DNA from: Cobetia crustatorum
GTDB taxonomy: Bacteria; Pseudomonadota; Gammaproteobacteria; Pseudomonadales; Halomonadaceae
Direction: 5' to 3'
DNA length: 64,000 bases
Assembly: GCF_000591415.1 (NCBI RefSeq)
Contig: NZ_JEMF01000018.1
Span: 37,342-101,341 of the forward strand
The position numbers were made by a program, and so were the translations under genes. Shown here in pieces: positions 36,596-48,600 of this stretch. The notes under the pieces were generated by a model that saw only the letters and a list, made by a program, of their open reading frames with translations, searched no databases and was not told the DNA's origin. Positions within the stretch are counted from its first letter, which is position 1, and each line of letters opens with the position of its first letter.

Positions 36596-38881
36596 TCAGG
36601 CCTTGGCGGCGTAGGCGAACAATAGCGTTTCTTGCACGCTGATCGGTTCGGCATCACCTGCATCCAGCTGGGTGTAATGCCCATCGCTCTCCAGGCGCCA
36701 GCTCTGGCAGTTGTCGACCAGATAGGTGTCCAGGTCCTTGCGCACGCGCTGGGCCAGCTTCTTGTCGAGTAATGGGAAGCAGGTCTCGACGCGGTGGAAC
36801 ATGTTGCGCTCCATGAAGTCCGCGCTGGAGCACCAGGTCTCTGGATTGCCTGCATTGTGGAAGTGGAAGGTGCGAGTGTGCTCAAGGAAGCGTCCGATCA
36901 CTGAGCGTACGCGAATGTTGTCGGAGATGCCCGGTACATCCGGGCGTAGGCAGCACACACCCCGAATGATCAGGTCACACTGTACGCCCGCGCGCGAGGC
37001 GCGATACAACGCACGAATCAGCTTGGGCTCGGTCAGTGAGTTGCACTTGACGATGACGTGCGCCCGTTTGCCTTTCTCGGCGTTGCGTGTCTCGCGATCA
37101 ATCATCTCCACCATGCGCTCATGTAGGGTAAAGGGCGCATGCAGCAGCTTTTCGATCGTGCGCTGCTTACCCATGCCGGTCAGCTGTTGGAAGACCTTGT
37201 GAACGTCTTCACACAGCGTCTCGTTGGAGGTCAGCAGGCTGTAGTCGGTATAGAGGCGTGCCGTCTTGGCGTGATAGTTGCCGGTGCCCAGATGTGCATA
37301 GTGACGTAACTGACCATGCTCACGACGCACGATATGCAGCATCTTGGCGTGCGTCTTGTAGGCCATCACGCCGTAGATGACGATGGCGCCGGCTTCCTGC
37401 AGGCGTGACGCCAGCTGCAGATTGTCTGCTTCATCGAAGCGGGCGCGCAGCTCGATCACGACCGTGATCTCCTTGCCCTGGCGTGCGGCTTCCACCAGTG
37501 ATGAGACGATGTTGGAATCGGCACCGGTGCGATACAGCGTCTGCTTGATCGCCAACACGTTGGGGTCGCGCGCCGCTTCGGCCAGTAGATTCTCGACCGG
37601 CGAGAACGACTGGAACGGGTGATGCAGCAGGATGTCTTCGCGGCGGATGGCATCAAACAGGCTACCGTCGCCCTTGAGCGCCTTGGGAATGCCGGGAGTA
37701 AAGGGCGTGTAGAGCAGGTCTTCACGGCCGACATCACCAATCACTTCCATCAGACGATTGAGATTGACGGGTCCCTTGACCTGATAGAGATCACGCAGCT
37801 CCAGCTCGAATTGCTTGAGCAGGAAGGTGTAGAGCGTCTCGGGGCAGTTGTCCGCTACCTCCAGGCGTACACCGTCGCCATAGCGGCGTGCCAGCAGCTC
37901 GCCACGCAGCGCGGAGGCCAGGTCCGAGACATCCTCTGCATCCACTGACAGATCGGCGTTGCGCGTCAGACGAAACTGATAGCAGCCCTTGATCTTCATC
38001 CCCGGAAATAACTCCTGGGCATGCGCGTGGATCATCGACGACAGGAAGACATACTCGGTGTAACCGGCATCGGTGATGGCATCGGGGACGCGGATCAGGC
38101 GAGGCAATGAGCGCGGGGCGGGCAGAATGGCCAAGCCGCCTTCACGACCGAAGGCATCTTTACCCTCGAGCTCGACGATGAAGTTGAGGCTCTTGTTGAC
38201 CAGTCGTGGGAAGGGATGAGATGGGTCGAGGCCTATAGGGCTGATGACGGGCTGAATCTCGTCCTCGAAGTAACTACGCACCCAGGTTTTCTGCTTGGAA
38301 TTCCACTGATTGCGGCGGCGAAAGCGGATGTGCTGTTCTTCGAGGGCCGGTATCAGCTCCTCATTGAGAATGCGGTACTGGCGCTCCACTTGCTCATGGG
38401 TGACGCGGGATATCTCATCCAGCACCTTGCCAGGCAGCAGTCCATCAGGACCGGGGTCAGTACGATCAAAGGCGATCTGATGCTTGAGACCCGCCACGCG
38501 GATTTCGAAGAACTCGTCCATGTTGGACGTGAAGATCAGCAGGAACATCAGCCGATTTAGCAGCGGGTGCGAGGTGTCCTGCGCCTGTTCGAGTACGCGG
38601 ATGTTGAACTGAAGGTTGGACAGCTCGCGGTTGAAGTACAGGGCAGGGTCGGCGAGGTCCGCTTCCGGTGAGGGCGTGACCTTGGCATGAATGCCGGTCC
38701 GAGTCCGATTGACGCGCAAAGGAGGAGGCTCAAGCGCTGGCGGCTCATCCGTCGGTAGATCAGACCCGCTGATTTGAATATCGCCGGAAGCTGCCGGTGT
38801 GACAGCTTCCGAGTTGCGTGTACTGACCTCTGCCAGAGTATCCGAGGGGTCGTCACGGGTGTGCTTGTGCGTCTGTTCCAT
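36596..38881 (-). CDS. ppk1: Polyphosphate kinase 1
   Basis: PPK1 polymerises the gamma-phosphate of ATP into polyphosphate at the membrane. About 761 residues from ATG 38881, which has GGAG six bases upstream; ATGs at 38884 and 38893 are in frame. The N-terminal 75 or so residues are Pro/Glu/Asp-rich and look disordered. The PPK core starts at LYFNRELSNLQFNIRVLEQA and includes the phosphohistidine motif YKTHAKMLHIV, NYHAKTARLYTD, VIVKCNSLTEPKLI and NPETWCSSADFMERN with a second conserved histidine region. hemB follows upstream on the same strand. ppx is in the window but not adjacent. Confidence 0.95.
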   Translation of the reverse strand: MEQTHKHTRDDPSDTLAEVSTRNSEAVTPAASGDIQISGSDLPTDEPPALEPPPLRVNRTRTGIHAKVTPSPEADLADPALYFNRELSNLQFNIRVLEQAQDTSHPLLNRLMFLLIFTSNMDEFFEIRVAGLKHQIAFDRTDPGPDGLLPGKVLDEISRVTHEQVERQYRILNEELIPALEEQHIRFRRRNQWNSKQKTWVRSYFEDEIQPVISPIGLDPSHPFPRLVNKSLNFIVELEGKDAFGREGGLAILPAPRSLPRLIRVPDAITDAGYTEYVFLSSMIHAHAQELFPGMKIKGCYQFRLTRNADLSVDAEDVSDLASALRGELLARRYGDGVRLEVADNCPETLYTFLLKQFELELRDLYQVKGPVNLNRLMEVIGDVGREDLLYTPFTPGIPKALKGDGSLFDAIRREDILLHHPFQSFSPVENLLAEAARDPNVLAIKQTLYRTGADSNIVSSLVEAARQGKEITVVIELRARFDEADNLQLASRLQEAGAIVIYGVMAYKTHAKMLHIVRREHGQLRHYAHLGTGNYHAKTARLYTDYSLLTSNETLCEDVHKVFQQLTGMGKQRTIEKLLHAPFTLHERMVEMIDRETRNAEKGKRAHVIVKCNSLTEPKLIRALYRASRAGVQCDLIIRGVCCLRPDVPGISDNIRVRSVIGRFLEHTRTFHFHNAGNPETWCSSADFMERNMFHRVETCFPLLDKKLAQRVRKDLDTYLVDNCQSWRLESDGHYTQLDAGDAEPISVQETLLFAYAAKA

Positions 38882-38923
38882 CATCAACTCCATGATCCCG
38901 GTCAGCCGCAGTCGCCGGGGTTG

Positions 38924-40363
<1,440 letters not shown>

Positions 40364-41053
40364 ATGACCAAGCAGGTAGCCCTGATCCTTTCCGGTTGCG
40401 GTGTCTACGATGGCTCCGAAATCTACGAAACGACCTTGACCATGCTGCGCCTCGATCAGTTGGGCATTGTCTATGAATGCTTTGCGCCCGATATCGATCA
40501 GCACCATGTGATCAATCATTCCACTGGTGAAGAGATGGACGAGACCCGCAATGTACTGGTCGAGTCTGCACGTCTGGCGCGTGGCAAGGCGCGCCCGCTG
40601 GATGAGCTCTCTGTCGATGATTTTGATGCACTGATTTTGCCCGGTGGCTTTGGTGCCGCCAAGAATCTGAGCAACTTTGCTGTCAAGGGTGCTGATTTAG
40701 AGGTTGTCGAGGGCCTGCGCGCCGCAGTGCAGCCCTTCCATGAGGAAGGCAAGCCGATTGGTGTGATGTGCATTGCGCCGGTAATGGTGCCGCAGCTGTT
40801 GGGGCAGGGCATTTCCGTTACCGTGGGTAGCGATGCCAGTGTCGCAGGTGCCATCAGTGCGCAGGGGGGCTTGCACAAGAGTTGTGAAGTGACGGATATC
40901 GTGATCGACGCTGCCAATCGCGTCATTACCACGCCTGCCTACATGCTGGCTGAGCGCATCAGTGAAGCAGCCGAAGGTATTTTCAAGCTGGTGGATCGTA
41001 TCGATGGCTGGATCACGGATGATCAGGCACGTGAGGCGGATAAGCAGAACTAG
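40364..41053 (+). CDS. elbB: Glyoxalase-like protein ElbB (DJ-1/PfpI superfamily)
   Basis: The 229-residue protein begins MTKQVALILSGCGVYDGSEI and has the class I glutamine-amidotransferase-like fold with nucleophile region IGVMCIAPVMVPQL and LPGGFGAAKNLS. E. coli ElbB has weak glyoxalase activity and was linked to isoprenoid synthesis; its true role is uncertain. GGAG precedes ATG 40364. It is a single-gene unit closed by a strong terminator shared with tatC. Confidence 0.92.
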   Translation: MTKQVALILSGCGVYDGSEIYETTLTMLRLDQLGIVYECFAPDIDQHHVINHSTGEEMDETRNVLVESARLARGKARPLDELSVDDFDALILPGGFGAAKNLSNFAVKGADLEVVEGLRAAVQPFHEEGKPIGVMCIAPVMVPQLLGQGISVTVGSDASVAGAISAQGGLHKSCEVTDIVIDAANRVITTPAYMLAERISEAAEGIFKLVDRIDGWITDDQAREADKQN

Positions 41054-41115
41054 CCGCCGGTGAATGGTAACTCGCGTTAACCACTCATGAAGCCAGACAC
41101 GACTTTCAAGATATA

Positions 41116-41154
41116 AAACGCAAACACCCCGCCAATGGCGGGGTGTTTGCGTTT
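41116..41154. terminator. Bidirectional terminator between elbB and tatC
   Basis: AAACGCAAACACCCCGCC (41116-41133) and its exact complement (41137-41154) form an 18-pair perfect stem with an AAT loop. It ends in TTT on the plus strand and in TTT on the minus strand, between convergent genes. Confidence 0.9.
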
Positions 41155-41187
41155 GGACGATGCACGGCTAGCTAGCTTGTCGCACGC

Positions 41188-41985
41188 TTACGATGGTTCT
41201 TGTGTGGCATCTTTCGCTGGCAATGCGCGACGACGCTTGAAGAAGCGTGCCGACAGAATGCCCACTTCAAATAACAGCCACATCGGAATCGCCAGCAGTG
41301 ATTGAGAAATCACATCTGGTGGCGTCAACATCATGCCAACCACGAAGCAGCCGATCACGATGTAGGGACGCTTTTTGCTTAGTGCCTCAACTGACGTGGC
41401 GCCTGTCCAGATCAGCAGGAAGGTAGCGATGGGAATCTCAAACGCGACACCGAAGGCGAAGAACAACTTGAGGACAAAATTCAGATATTGATTGATGTCC
41501 GTCATGATCGCCACGTTCTCGGGGCCTGTAGTGGTAAAGAACTTGAACAGCAGCGGGAACACCACGTAGTACGCGAAGGCAGCGCCGGCATAGAACAACA
41601 CAATGCTGGAGGCGAGCAATGGCAATGCCAGTGCTTTCTCATTCTCGTAGAGTCCTGGTGCAATGAAGGCCCACGCCTGATATAGCACCATGGGGATGGC
41701 CAGGAATAGCGCCACCACGAGTGTCAGCTTGAAGGGCGCCAGAAAGGGCGATGCCACTTCGGTGGCGATCATCTGAGACCCTGGCGGCAGCAGCGCCATC
41801 AGAGGCTCAGCCACATAGAGATAGATCTGATTGGAGAAGCCATACAGCGCAGCGAACACCACCAATACGACGACGGTGGCACGCAGCAGTCGTGAGCGTA
41901 GCTCGATCAGATGCTCGATGAGCGGGGCGTGGACAGTCTCGCCCGTAGAGGACGAACCCGACTCCGGGGCATGCGGATCACTCAT
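41188..41985 (-). CDS. tatC: Twin-arginine translocase subunit TatC
   Basis: TatC is the six-span membrane receptor for twin-arginine signal peptides. The 265-residue protein has the signature IEHLIELRSRLLRATVVVLV, FKLTLVVALFLAIPMVLYQAWAFIAPGLYENE and PDVISQSLLAIPMWLLFEVG. Its ATG shares its last base region with the tatB stop, so tatABC is a coupled operon. PhoX, encoded nearby, is one predicted substrate. Confidence 0.97.
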   Translation of the reverse strand: MSDPHAPESGSSSTGETVHAPLIEHLIELRSRLLRATVVVLVVFAALYGFSNQIYLYVAEPLMALLPPGSQMIATEVASPFLAPFKLTLVVALFLAIPMVLYQAWAFIAPGLYENEKALALPLLASSIVLFYAGAAFAYYVVFPLLFKFFTTTGPENVAIMTDINQYLNFVLKLFFAFGVAFEIPIATFLLIWTGATSVEALSKKRPYIVIGCFVVGMMLTPPDVISQSLLAIPMWLLFEVGILSARFFKRRRALPAKDATQEPS

Positions 41986-42461
41986 CAGGAACGCGGCTCC
42001 CGTGACTCACTGGTGATGGATGCGGCGTCCGGCTCACCGTCGGGCTTGCCAGTCCCAGCGGGACGGGAGCTCTCGGGCGTAGGCAGCACGGTAGATGTAT
42101 TATCGACAGTCGGTGCCTTGTCGACAGCAGAAGCCTTGTCGAGAGAAGGTGCCTTGGCGACAGAAGATACCGGGTCAGCAGGGGATGTCGGCTGTGCGAT
42201 GCTGTTCTCCACATCACGTGCTTCATTGCGTGCGTGAGCCAAAGTCTCATCGAGCTGCTTCTTCTGCTCACTGAGCGTCTGGCGCAGCTCTTCGGCTTCC
42301 AGCTGAGCACTGATTTCCTGCTGGATACCCGAGACGCTGCGTTTGATGCGGCCCAGCCACAGGCCCGCCGTACGGGCGGCCCGAGGCAGACGCTCCGGGC
42401 CGAGCACAATCAACGCCAGCAGCGCGATCAGTGCCAGTTCAAAAAAGCCGATATCGAACAT
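41985..42461 (-). CDS. tatB: Sec-independent translocase protein TatB
   Basis: TatB cooperates with TatC in binding the signal peptide. The 158-residue protein starts [20 protein letters not shown] (membrane helix with the conserved GxxE), then [19 protein letters not shown] (amphipathic helix) and a long hydrophilic tail. That tail contains repeated Ser/Asp/Lys/Ala-Val blocks ([20 protein letters not shown]) that look disordered. Confidence 0.95.
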   Translation of the reverse strand: MFDIGFFELALIALLALIVLGPERLPRAARTAGLWLGRIKRSVSGIQQEISAQLEAEELRQTLSEQKKQLDETLAHARNEARDVENSIAQPTSPADPVSSVAKAPSLDKASAVDKAPTVDNTSTVLPTPESSRPAGTGKPDGEPDAASITSESREPRS

Positions 42462-42466
42462 GCGGG

Positions 42467-42721
42467 TTACGAGCGCTTGTCAGCGGTATCGTGGCTTTTA
42501 GCCTCGACATCGATGGTTTCGCCGCGCGACTCTTCATGAGCGACCTTCTGCTGAGCAGCCGTCTCTTCTGATTTTTTCTCTTCTTCCTTCATGGCGCCCT
42601 TGAAGCCTTTTACCGCGCCGCCAAGATCCGAGCCGACGTTACGTAGTTTCTTGGTTCCGAAGATCAAGATGATGATGCCGAGGACGATCAGGAGCTGCCA
42701 GATACTAATGCCACCTAACAT
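42467..42721 (-). CDS. tatA: Sec-independent translocase protein TatA
   Basis: TatA oligomerises to open the Tat pore. The 84-residue protein has the membrane helix [19 protein letters not shown], the FGTKKL hinge, and the amphipathic helix [18 protein letters not shown], then a charged tail. It is first in tatABC and lies 110 bases after hisE on the same strand. Confidence 0.96.
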   Translation of the reverse strand: MLGGISIWQLLIVLGIIILIFGTKKLRNVGSDLGGAVKGFKGAMKEEEKKSEETAAQQKVAHEESRGETIDVEAKSHDTADKRS

Positions 42722-42831
42722 GGGAAGTTCTCCGTTTTGGCCGCTGACACCAGGTCATGAGGCCTTGAGTCTTGCAGGGTGTCATCACCGCTGCCGAGGA
42801 ATACGGCTTGCGCCGGGAGATTGCTGATCCA

Positions 42832-43167
42832 TCACTGACCGCGAGCGGCCTTTTCATCGTGGCCTGAAACGCCAAAGCGGCGCGCCAGCTCATCCAGCAC
42901 TTCCTGATGGTCCAACCCTAGATGCGACAGCATGACCAAGGAATGGAACCACAGGTCGGCAGTTTCACCGATCAGTGCACGATGGGAGTCCACATCGTCC
43001 TGCGTGAAATCCTTGGCGGCCAGTACTGTCTCGGTCGCCTCTTCACCGATCTTCTCCAGTACCTTGTTGAGCCCCTTGTGATGCAGGCTTGCGACATAGG
43101 AGGAGGTCGGGTCAGCGTCGCGCCGCTCTGCCAGTACTACCGACAGGCGGTTGAGAATATCACTCAT
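42832..43167 (-). CDS. hisE: Phosphoribosyl-ATP pyrophosphatase
   Basis: HisE removes pyrophosphate from phosphoribosyl-ATP, the second step of histidine synthesis. The 111-residue all-helical protein has the MazG-like metal-binding motifs [15 protein letters not shown] and [13 protein letters not shown]. In Pseudomonas hisI precedes hisE between ubiB and tatA; here hisI is not present, and a 262-base gap with A-rich repeats takes its place. Confidence 0.95.
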   Translation of the reverse strand: MSDILNRLSVVLAERRDADPTSSYVASLHHKGLNKVLEKIGEEATETVLAAKDFTQDDVDSHRALIGETADLWFHSLVMLSHLGLDHQEVLDELARRFGVSGHDEKAARGQ

Positions 43168-43181
43168 GAATCATCGTTCCT

Positions 43182-43244
43182 GAAAGCATCGCTTCAAAAA
43201 AGCATCTCTGCAAAAAAAGCATCACTGCAAAAAGCATCAAATCG
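43182..43244. repeat. Imperfect 16-base tandem repeat upstream of hisE
   Basis: Four degenerate copies of a unit like AAAAAAGCATCTCTGC run through 43182-43195, 43196-43211, 43212-43228 and 43229-43244, ending 15 bases from the hisE start. The A tracts vary in length between copies. No protein coding is supported here. It could affect hisE leader structure or be a slippage-prone sequence. Confidence 0.75.
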
Positions 43245-43429
43245 TGTTCTACAGACGTGAAGCAGACGTGTCGTCTATAGAACAGAGCGTACATCTCGTC
43301 AGCTACCCGCGAGTGTCTCTCGGGCATGCGACTCAGGATGCAAGCGTTACATGACATTCATATTGCACTGCACTCAATGGGCGGGCAAGCCACGCTGACA
43401 ATAAGCCCATATACGGCCTACGGATAGGC

Positions 43430-45070
43430 TCAGCGCCACAGCAGCAATAGTATGCCGAGTCCTGCGCCGACCAGTACTAACGGAGGCTGAGTATCCGCCC
43501 AGGCCATCAGCGGTTGCCACCCCAGTGCACCTGCGACCAGTAGCGCTCCTGCTCGTAGGCGCCAGCTGGTGCTGGCAGCACCTGAGACACGATCGCGCAG
43601 CGTAGTGATGGCCTCGGTTTGACGCGTGCGTGCACGGTGCTCGTCCTCTATGCGCTCAAGCGCCTGGAAGGCCATCACCGGTAGCTGTGGCAGCTGATGA
43701 GATAGCTCAGGAGCCTGCTTGAGCATCTCGTTCCAGAACGCCTTGGGACCGGCGCGCTCCTTCATCCAGCGCTCCAGATAGGGGCGCGCGGTGGCCCACA
43801 GATCCAGCTCCGGATACAGCTGGCGGCCCAACCCTTCGATGTTGAGCAGTGTCTTTTGCAGCAACACCAGTTGTGGCTGAACTTCCATGTTGAAGCGCCG
43901 CGCGGTCTGGAACAGGCCCAGCAGCACTTGGCCGAAGCTGATGTCCTTGAGCGGCTTCTCGAGAATCGGCTCGCAGACTGCACGAATGGCAGCGGCAAAC
44001 TCATTGGCACGCGTGCCTTCGCCGACCCAGCCAGATTCGATGTGTAGGACGGCCACCTCGTAATAATCCTGACGGAAGAAGGCCAGCAGGTTGCGCGCCA
44101 GATAGTCCTGATCTTCACGCGTCAGGCTGCCGACGATACCGCAGTCAATGGCGATGAATTGCGGATCATGGGGGTTCTCACGCGAGACGAAGATGTTGCC
44201 GGGATGCATGTCAGCATGGAAGAAGTTGTCGCGGAAGACCTGAGTGAAGAATATCTCCACACCGCGCTCTGCCAGCTTCTTCAGATCAGTGCCCTGTGCC
44301 TCCAGCTCATCGATCTCCGCGACGGGGATGCCGCGAATGCGTTCCTGGACCATCACCCGGCGCCGTGTCAGCGGCCAGTGGATGGCGGGTACGTAGAGCA
44401 GTGGCGAGTCGAGGAAGTTGCGCTTGAGCTGGGAGGTGTTGGCCGCTTCCTTGTGCATGTCCAGTTCATCGAACAGCGTCGCTTCGTAGTCAGAGACGAC
44501 TTCTACCGGGCGTAGACGGCGCGCTTCCGGTGATATCTTCATCAGGATGCGCGCGAATAGATATAGCAGCCCAATGTCCTGACGCATCACTTGATCAATG
44601 CGGGGGCGAATGACTTTCACGACGACATCCGAGCCATCATGAAGGCGCGCCGCATGCACCTGAGCGATCGAGGCCGAAGCCAGCGGTTGCGCCTCGAACT
44701 CGGCGAAAGCCTCCTCGACTGACATGCCCAGTTCCTGCTCCACCAGCTCACGCGCCACCTGATTCTCGAAAGGGGGCACCTGGTCCTGAAGGCGCTTGAG
44801 CTCGTCGGCTATATCAGCTGGCAGCAAATCACGACGAGTGGATAGCATCTGACCGAACTTGATGAAGATCGGCCCTAGTGCTTCCAGTGCCAGTCTCAGT
44901 CGTTCACCGCGCGAGCGGCTGCCGACAGGAAACAGGCACAGCGGCGATAGCTTGACCAGCGGCCGTAGCAGCGCCGGCACGCGCGCGAGAGGAATCAGGT
45001 TGTCGAGTCGATAGCGAGCGATGACCCACAGGATGCTCAGCAGGCGATAGAGTCTCACGACGGCTGGCAC
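43430..45070 (-). CDS. ubiB: UbiB, atypical kinase-like protein of ubiquinone biosynthesis
   Basis: UbiB is a membrane-bound ABC1/ADCK family ATPase needed for ubiquinone synthesis, probably helping extract or deliver lipid intermediates. The 546-residue protein has the KxGQ motif ([16 protein letters not shown]), ATP-binding VVVKVIRP and [25 protein letters not shown] and [10 protein letters not shown], with two hydrophobic C-terminal segments. The start is GTG 45070, overlapping ubiJ by 16 bases, so translation is coupled. Confidence 0.96.
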   Translation of the reverse strand: MPAVVRLYRLLSILWVIARYRLDNLIPLARVPALLRPLVKLSPLCLFPVGSRSRGERLRLALEALGPIFIKFGQMLSTRRDLLPADIADELKRLQDQVPPFENQVARELVEQELGMSVEEAFAEFEAQPLASASIAQVHAARLHDGSDVVVKVIRPRIDQVMRQDIGLLYLFARILMKISPEARRLRPVEVVSDYEATLFDELDMHKEAANTSQLKRNFLDSPLLYVPAIHWPLTRRRVMVQERIRGIPVAEIDELEAQGTDLKKLAERGVEIFFTQVFRDNFFHADMHPGNIFVSRENPHDPQFIAIDCGIVGSLTREDQDYLARNLLAFFRQDYYEVAVLHIESGWVGEGTRANEFAAAIRAVCEPILEKPLKDISFGQVLLGLFQTARRFNMEVQPQLVLLQKTLLNIEGLGRQLYPELDLWATARPYLERWMKERAGPKAFWNEMLKQAPELSHQLPQLPVMAFQALERIEDEHRARTRQTEAITTLRDRVSGAASTSWRLRAGALLVAGALGWQPLMAWADTQPPLVLVGAGLGILLLLWR

Positions 45071-45738
45071 TCCCGGTCATAAGGATTAAATGGGAGGGGC
45101 GATGAAGTCGTTGTGGCTTCAAGGTGGCGGTGCAAGCGTGTGAGGCGTGCCTCGGTACGGTCTAGGCACTGGGTCAGCTCGGTCAGTTCGTCACGCGCGA
45201 CCTTCATCTGCGCATGGCCGGGTAGCCAACGCGCTTCCTCGGTGAGGTACTCGCGTAGGTCGAGCTCCAGCTCGCGATGACTGGTCAGGCCAAAGCGCCC
45301 CAGACTGCGCAGGCCATTGGCCAGGCTATGGCCGGGGGTTTCGCCAAACCATTCGGCTAGCGCGCCTTCCCAGTCCAGATCAAGATCCATCACCAGATCA
45401 CGAGCACTTTCCAGCAGATGAATGCGTCCGCGGACTGCCAAACGGCCCTCGAACATCAATCGCTCGATCGGCTCGCCGGAGAGCAACGCGGCAGCAGTTT
45501 CCATGTTGAGCTCTACCACGACATCGCCGTCGCTTTCTTTCGCGTCCGGTAGGCGTAACAGATGTAGACCCTGCAGATCGAAGTGCACCAGCAGGTCAAA
45601 GGCGGGTCGTTCGATCCGCAAGAGCAGACGCCGGCCGGCCAGCGCATTGAGACGCGTGGTGGAAGCCGGGTCGCGGGCGAGTAGCTGATTGAGCGTTCGC
45701 TCAGCCGTCGCCAATAGCAGGGGAGTCAGCAGTGCCAT
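45055..45738 (-). CDS. ubiJ: UbiJ, SCP2-domain ubiquinone biosynthesis accessory factor
   Basis: UbiJ binds lipid intermediates through an SCP2 fold and is part of the cytosolic Ubi complex with UbiK. The 227-residue protein has the SCP2 region at about residues 30-125 ([40 protein letters not shown]) and a C-terminal helical part. Its position between ubiE and ubiB matches the conserved ubiE-ubiJ-ubiB operon. Confidence 0.92.
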   Translation of the reverse strand: MALLTPLLLATAERTLNQLLARDPASTTRLNALAGRRLLLRIERPAFDLLVHFDLQGLHLLRLPDAKESDGDVVVELNMETAAALLSGEPIERLMFEGRLAVRGRIHLLESARDLVMDLDLDWEGALAEWFGETPGHSLANGLRSLGRFGLTSHRELELDLREYLTEEARWLPGHAQMKVARDELTELTQCLDRTEARLTRLHRHLEATTTSSPLPFNPYDRECQPS

Positions 45739-45745
45739 GGCAGCC

Positions 45746-46492
45746 TCAGAGCTTGATGCCGCGGTGCAGTGCGACGATACCGCCCGTCAGATTGGTGTAC
45801 TCGACACGCTCAAGTCCCGCGTCTTCCATCATGCCGGCCAGCGTCTTCTGATCAGGGTGCATACGGATGGATTCAGCCAAGTAGCGATAAGAGTCGGCGT
45901 CGCCAGCGACCAGCTCACCCATCTTCGGTAGCAGGCGGAAGCTGTACTGGTCGTAAGCGGTAGAGAGTAGCGGATTGACCGGCTTGGAGAACTCCAGCAC
46001 CAGTAGACGGCCGCCCGGCTTGAGGATGCGCTGCATCGAGCGCAGGGCCTTGGCCTGATCCGTGACATTACGCAGTCCAAAGGCGATGGTGATGATGTCG
46101 AAGGTGTTGTCCGGGAAGGGCAGCGCCTCGGCATTGGCCTGCACGTACTCGACATTGCCGCCGACACCGTTGTCGATCAGCTTGTCGCGACCGACGTTGA
46201 GCATCGAGGCATTGATGTCTGCCAGCACCACGCGGCCACGCGGACCGACCAGACGCGAGAACTTGAGCGTCAGATCGCCAGTCCCCCCGGCGATATCCAG
46301 CACGGTATGACCCGGACGGGCACCGGCCCGCTCCAGGGTGATGCGCTTCCACAGACGGTGGACCCCAAATGACATCAGGTCGTTCATCACGTCGTACTTG
46401 GCGGCGACACTATGGAAGACATCGGCGACGCGGCCTGCCTTCTCTTCCACGGCAACTTCTTGATAACCGAAGTGGGTCGTACGCTTGTCCAT
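45746..46492 (-). CDS. ubiE: Ubiquinone/menaquinone C-methyltransferase UbiE
   Basis: UbiE methylates demethylmenaquinol and the ubiquinone benzoquinol ring with SAM. The 248-residue protein has [20 protein letters not shown], the SAM-binding [20 protein letters not shown], and [23 protein letters not shown]. It starts the ubiE-ubiJ-ubiB operon, with seven bases before ubiJ. Confidence 0.97.
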   Translation of the reverse strand: MDKRTTHFGYQEVAVEEKAGRVADVFHSVAAKYDVMNDLMSFGVHRLWKRITLERAGARPGHTVLDIAGGTGDLTLKFSRLVGPRGRVVLADINASMLNVGRDKLIDNGVGGNVEYVQANAEALPFPDNTFDIITIAFGLRNVTDQAKALRSMQRILKPGGRLLVLEFSKPVNPLLSTAYDQYSFRLLPKMGELVAGDADSYRYLAESIRMHPDQKTLAGMMEDAGLERVEYTNLTGGIVALHRGIKL

Positions 46493-46627
46493 GACTTCCC
46501 CTGTTGTGATGCCGCGCGAGGCGGCATCAGCGCATATGGTGAGCTTTCGCAGTGGCTCGATTGTAACCGCTGGCCAGCGGGCTGTCTTTTGGCATGATGC
46601 CGCAGCACTGTGGTGTTGCCTTGCGCT

Positions 46628-47092
46628 CTATAACTGATTGAGCGGAATGCCCAGCGGCTCACGGGAGGCACCGGCCTCTTCCAGCTGGCGCAGGTAATAG
46701 GCCCACATGGCGTCGCGGCGATTGGCCAGTTCCCACAAATATTCCCAGGTGTAGAGTCCGCTGTCGTGGCCGTCGTCGAAGTGCAACTTGAGCGCGTAGC
46801 GGCCACTTTGGGTGATATTGGCCAGTCCGACGTGGCGCATGCCGACCTGCAAGGTTTCCTGTCCCGCCCCGTGACCACGCACCTCGGCAGACGGCGACAT
46901 CACGCGCAGGAATTCTGTGCTGAGTCGGAAGGTCTGGCCATCGGCGTAGCCCAGTTCCAGTTCGCGCTCGGACTTGTGATAGTGCACACGAGTGGGGACT
47001 GGCGCTTCCTCGGCATTACGCGCCTGACGCTCATGTACGCGATATTGATGTTCGTTGGGTGCGCTGGGCTCGGAGGGTGTGTCGTGGCTCAT
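46628..47092 (-). CDS. DUF971 (gamma-butyrobetaine hydroxylase-like N-terminal domain) protein
   Basis: The 154-residue protein has the DUF971 fold sequence: ELELGYADGQTFRLSTEFLR, VGMRHVGLANITQSGRYALK and the typical FDDGHDSGLYTWEYLWELA. Its function is unknown; related domains sit at the N-terminus of gamma-butyrobetaine hydroxylase, and some bind iron or zinc. About 35 polar residues precede the domain. Its place between hslU and ubiE is conserved with Pseudomonas. Confidence 0.85.
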   Translation of the reverse strand: MSHDTPSEPSAPNEHQYRVHERQARNAEEAPVPTRVHYHKSERELELGYADGQTFRLSTEFLRVMSPSAEVRGHGAGQETLQVGMRHVGLANITQSGRYALKLHFDDGHDSGLYTWEYLWELANRRDAMWAYYLRQLEEAGASREPLGIPLNQL

Positions 47093-47273
47093 CGGGAAAT
47101 CCTCTCAGGCGGCCAGACAAGCAAGCGCTAGTCGGCAGAATTAGGCGTAATGGCTGGGCTCGTTGAGTATCAGTGGCCCGCAACGTGACGGCTCCCCCAT
47201 GATGCACTGACGCCCGAGCCGGGCCAAGCCGGATCGGCGTCAGAAGTGCTGGGTGCAGAAGAGTGGCGCGTTT

Positions 47274-48599
47274 TTACAGGATATAGCGTGACAGGTCTTC
47301 GTCACGTGCCAGATCACCCAGGCGCTCATCGACGTAGGCAGCATCAATGGTGAGTGCTCCCGCTTGATCAGCACCTTCGTAGGATATCTCTTCCAGCAGA
47401 CGCTCCATCACGGTGTGCAGACGACGGGCACCGATATTTTCAGTGCCTTCGTTGACCTGATAAGCGATCTGCGCGATGCGCTCAATTGCATCGTCAGCAA
47501 AGGTCAGCTCGACCCCTTCAGTCGCCAGTAGGCCCTTGTACTGACGAATCAGTGCGGCGGACGGCTCTGTCAGGATGCGCTTGAAGTCATCCGGCGTCAG
47601 TGCATTGAGTTCGACGCGAATCGGCAGGCGCCCCTGTAGCTCGGGAATCAAGTCCGACGGCTTGGTCAGATGGAATGCACCGGAGGCGATGAACAGGATG
47701 TGATCCGTCTTTACCATGCCGTGCTTGGTGGAGACGGTAGAGCCTTCGATCAGCGGCAGCAGATCGCGCTGCACACCTTCACGAGAGACATCGCCACCGC
47801 TGCCGGTTTCGCCGCGCTTGGCAACCTTGTCGATTTCGTCGAGGAACACGATGCCGTTCTGCTCGACCGCCTCGATGGCACGGCTCTTGAGATCTTCGTC
47901 GCTGACCATCTTGGCCGCTTCTTCCTCAAGGACCAGCTTGAGGGCTTCCTTGACGCTGATGCGACGATTTTCTTTCTGCTGCTTGCCCATGTTGGAGAAC
48001 ATGGATTGCAGCTGGTTGGTCATTTCTTCCATCCCCGGCGGGGTGGCGAAATCAAGGCTCTGGCTGGCTGGGCTCAGCTCGATGTCGATTTCCTTGTCGT
48101 CCAGTTGACCTTCACGCAGCTTCTTGCGGAACATCTGGCGCGTGCTGCTGTTGTTGGAGGCAGCGTCATACTCTTCGCCTCGCACACGCGGTAGCAGGGC
48201 ATCGATAATACGCTCTTCGGCAGCATCTTCTGCCTTGTCGCGCACTTCCTTCATCGCATCTTCACGGACCAGCTTGAGGCCGACTTCGACCAGATCACGA
48301 ATGATGGATTCGACGTCACGGCCGACATAGCCCACTTCAGTGAACTTGGTCGCTTCGATCTTGAGGAAGGGCGCACCGGCAAGCTTGGCCAGACGACGCG
48401 CGATCTCAGTCTTACCGACACCGGTCGGGCCAATCATCAGAATGTTCTTGGGCGTGACTTCAGGGCGCAGATCGTCATCGAGTTGCATGCGACGCCAGCG
48501 ATTGCGCATGGCCACTGCGACGGCGCGTTTGGCTTCCGGCTGACCAACGATGTGCTGGTCGAGGGCGTTGACGATTTCCTTCGGGGTCATCTGGGACAT
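47274..48599 (-). CDS. hslU: HslU (ClpY) ATPase subunit of the HslUV protease
   Basis: HslU unfolds substrates and feeds them to HslV. From ATG 48599 ([20 protein letters not shown]) it is 441 residues, the usual length. It has the P-loop [20 protein letters not shown], the pore GYVGRDVE, the inserted I-domain in the middle, Walker [12 protein letters not shown], and the C-terminal tail [13 protein letters not shown] that docks into HslV. The frame is open upstream through hslV, but the family start is clear. It begins one base after the hslV stop. Confidence 0.98.
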   Translation of the reverse strand: MSQMTPKEIVNALDQHIVGQPEAKRAVAVAMRNRWRRMQLDDDLRPEVTPKNILMIGPTGVGKTEIARRLAKLAGAPFLKIEATKFTEVGYVGRDVESIIRDLVEVGLKLVREDAMKEVRDKAEDAAEERIIDALLPRVRGEEYDAASNNSSTRQMFRKKLREGQLDDKEIDIELSPASQSLDFATPPGMEEMTNQLQSMFSNMGKQQKENRRISVKEALKLVLEEEAAKMVSDEDLKSRAIEAVEQNGIVFLDEIDKVAKRGETGSGGDVSREGVQRDLLPLIEGSTVSTKHGMVKTDHILFIASGAFHLTKPSDLIPELQGRLPIRVELNALTPDDFKRILTEPSAALIRQYKGLLATEGVELTFADDAIERIAQIAYQVNEGTENIGARRLHTVMERLLEEISYEGADQAGALTIDAAYVDERLGDLARDEDLSRYIL

Positions 48600-48600
48600 C

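Noticed and set aside
43160..43357. 65-codon minus-strand frame between hisE and ubiB, considered as a hisI remnant
   Set aside because: Its translation shows no hisI motif (no conserved Cys and His cyclohydrolase pattern) and it spans the A-rich repeats.
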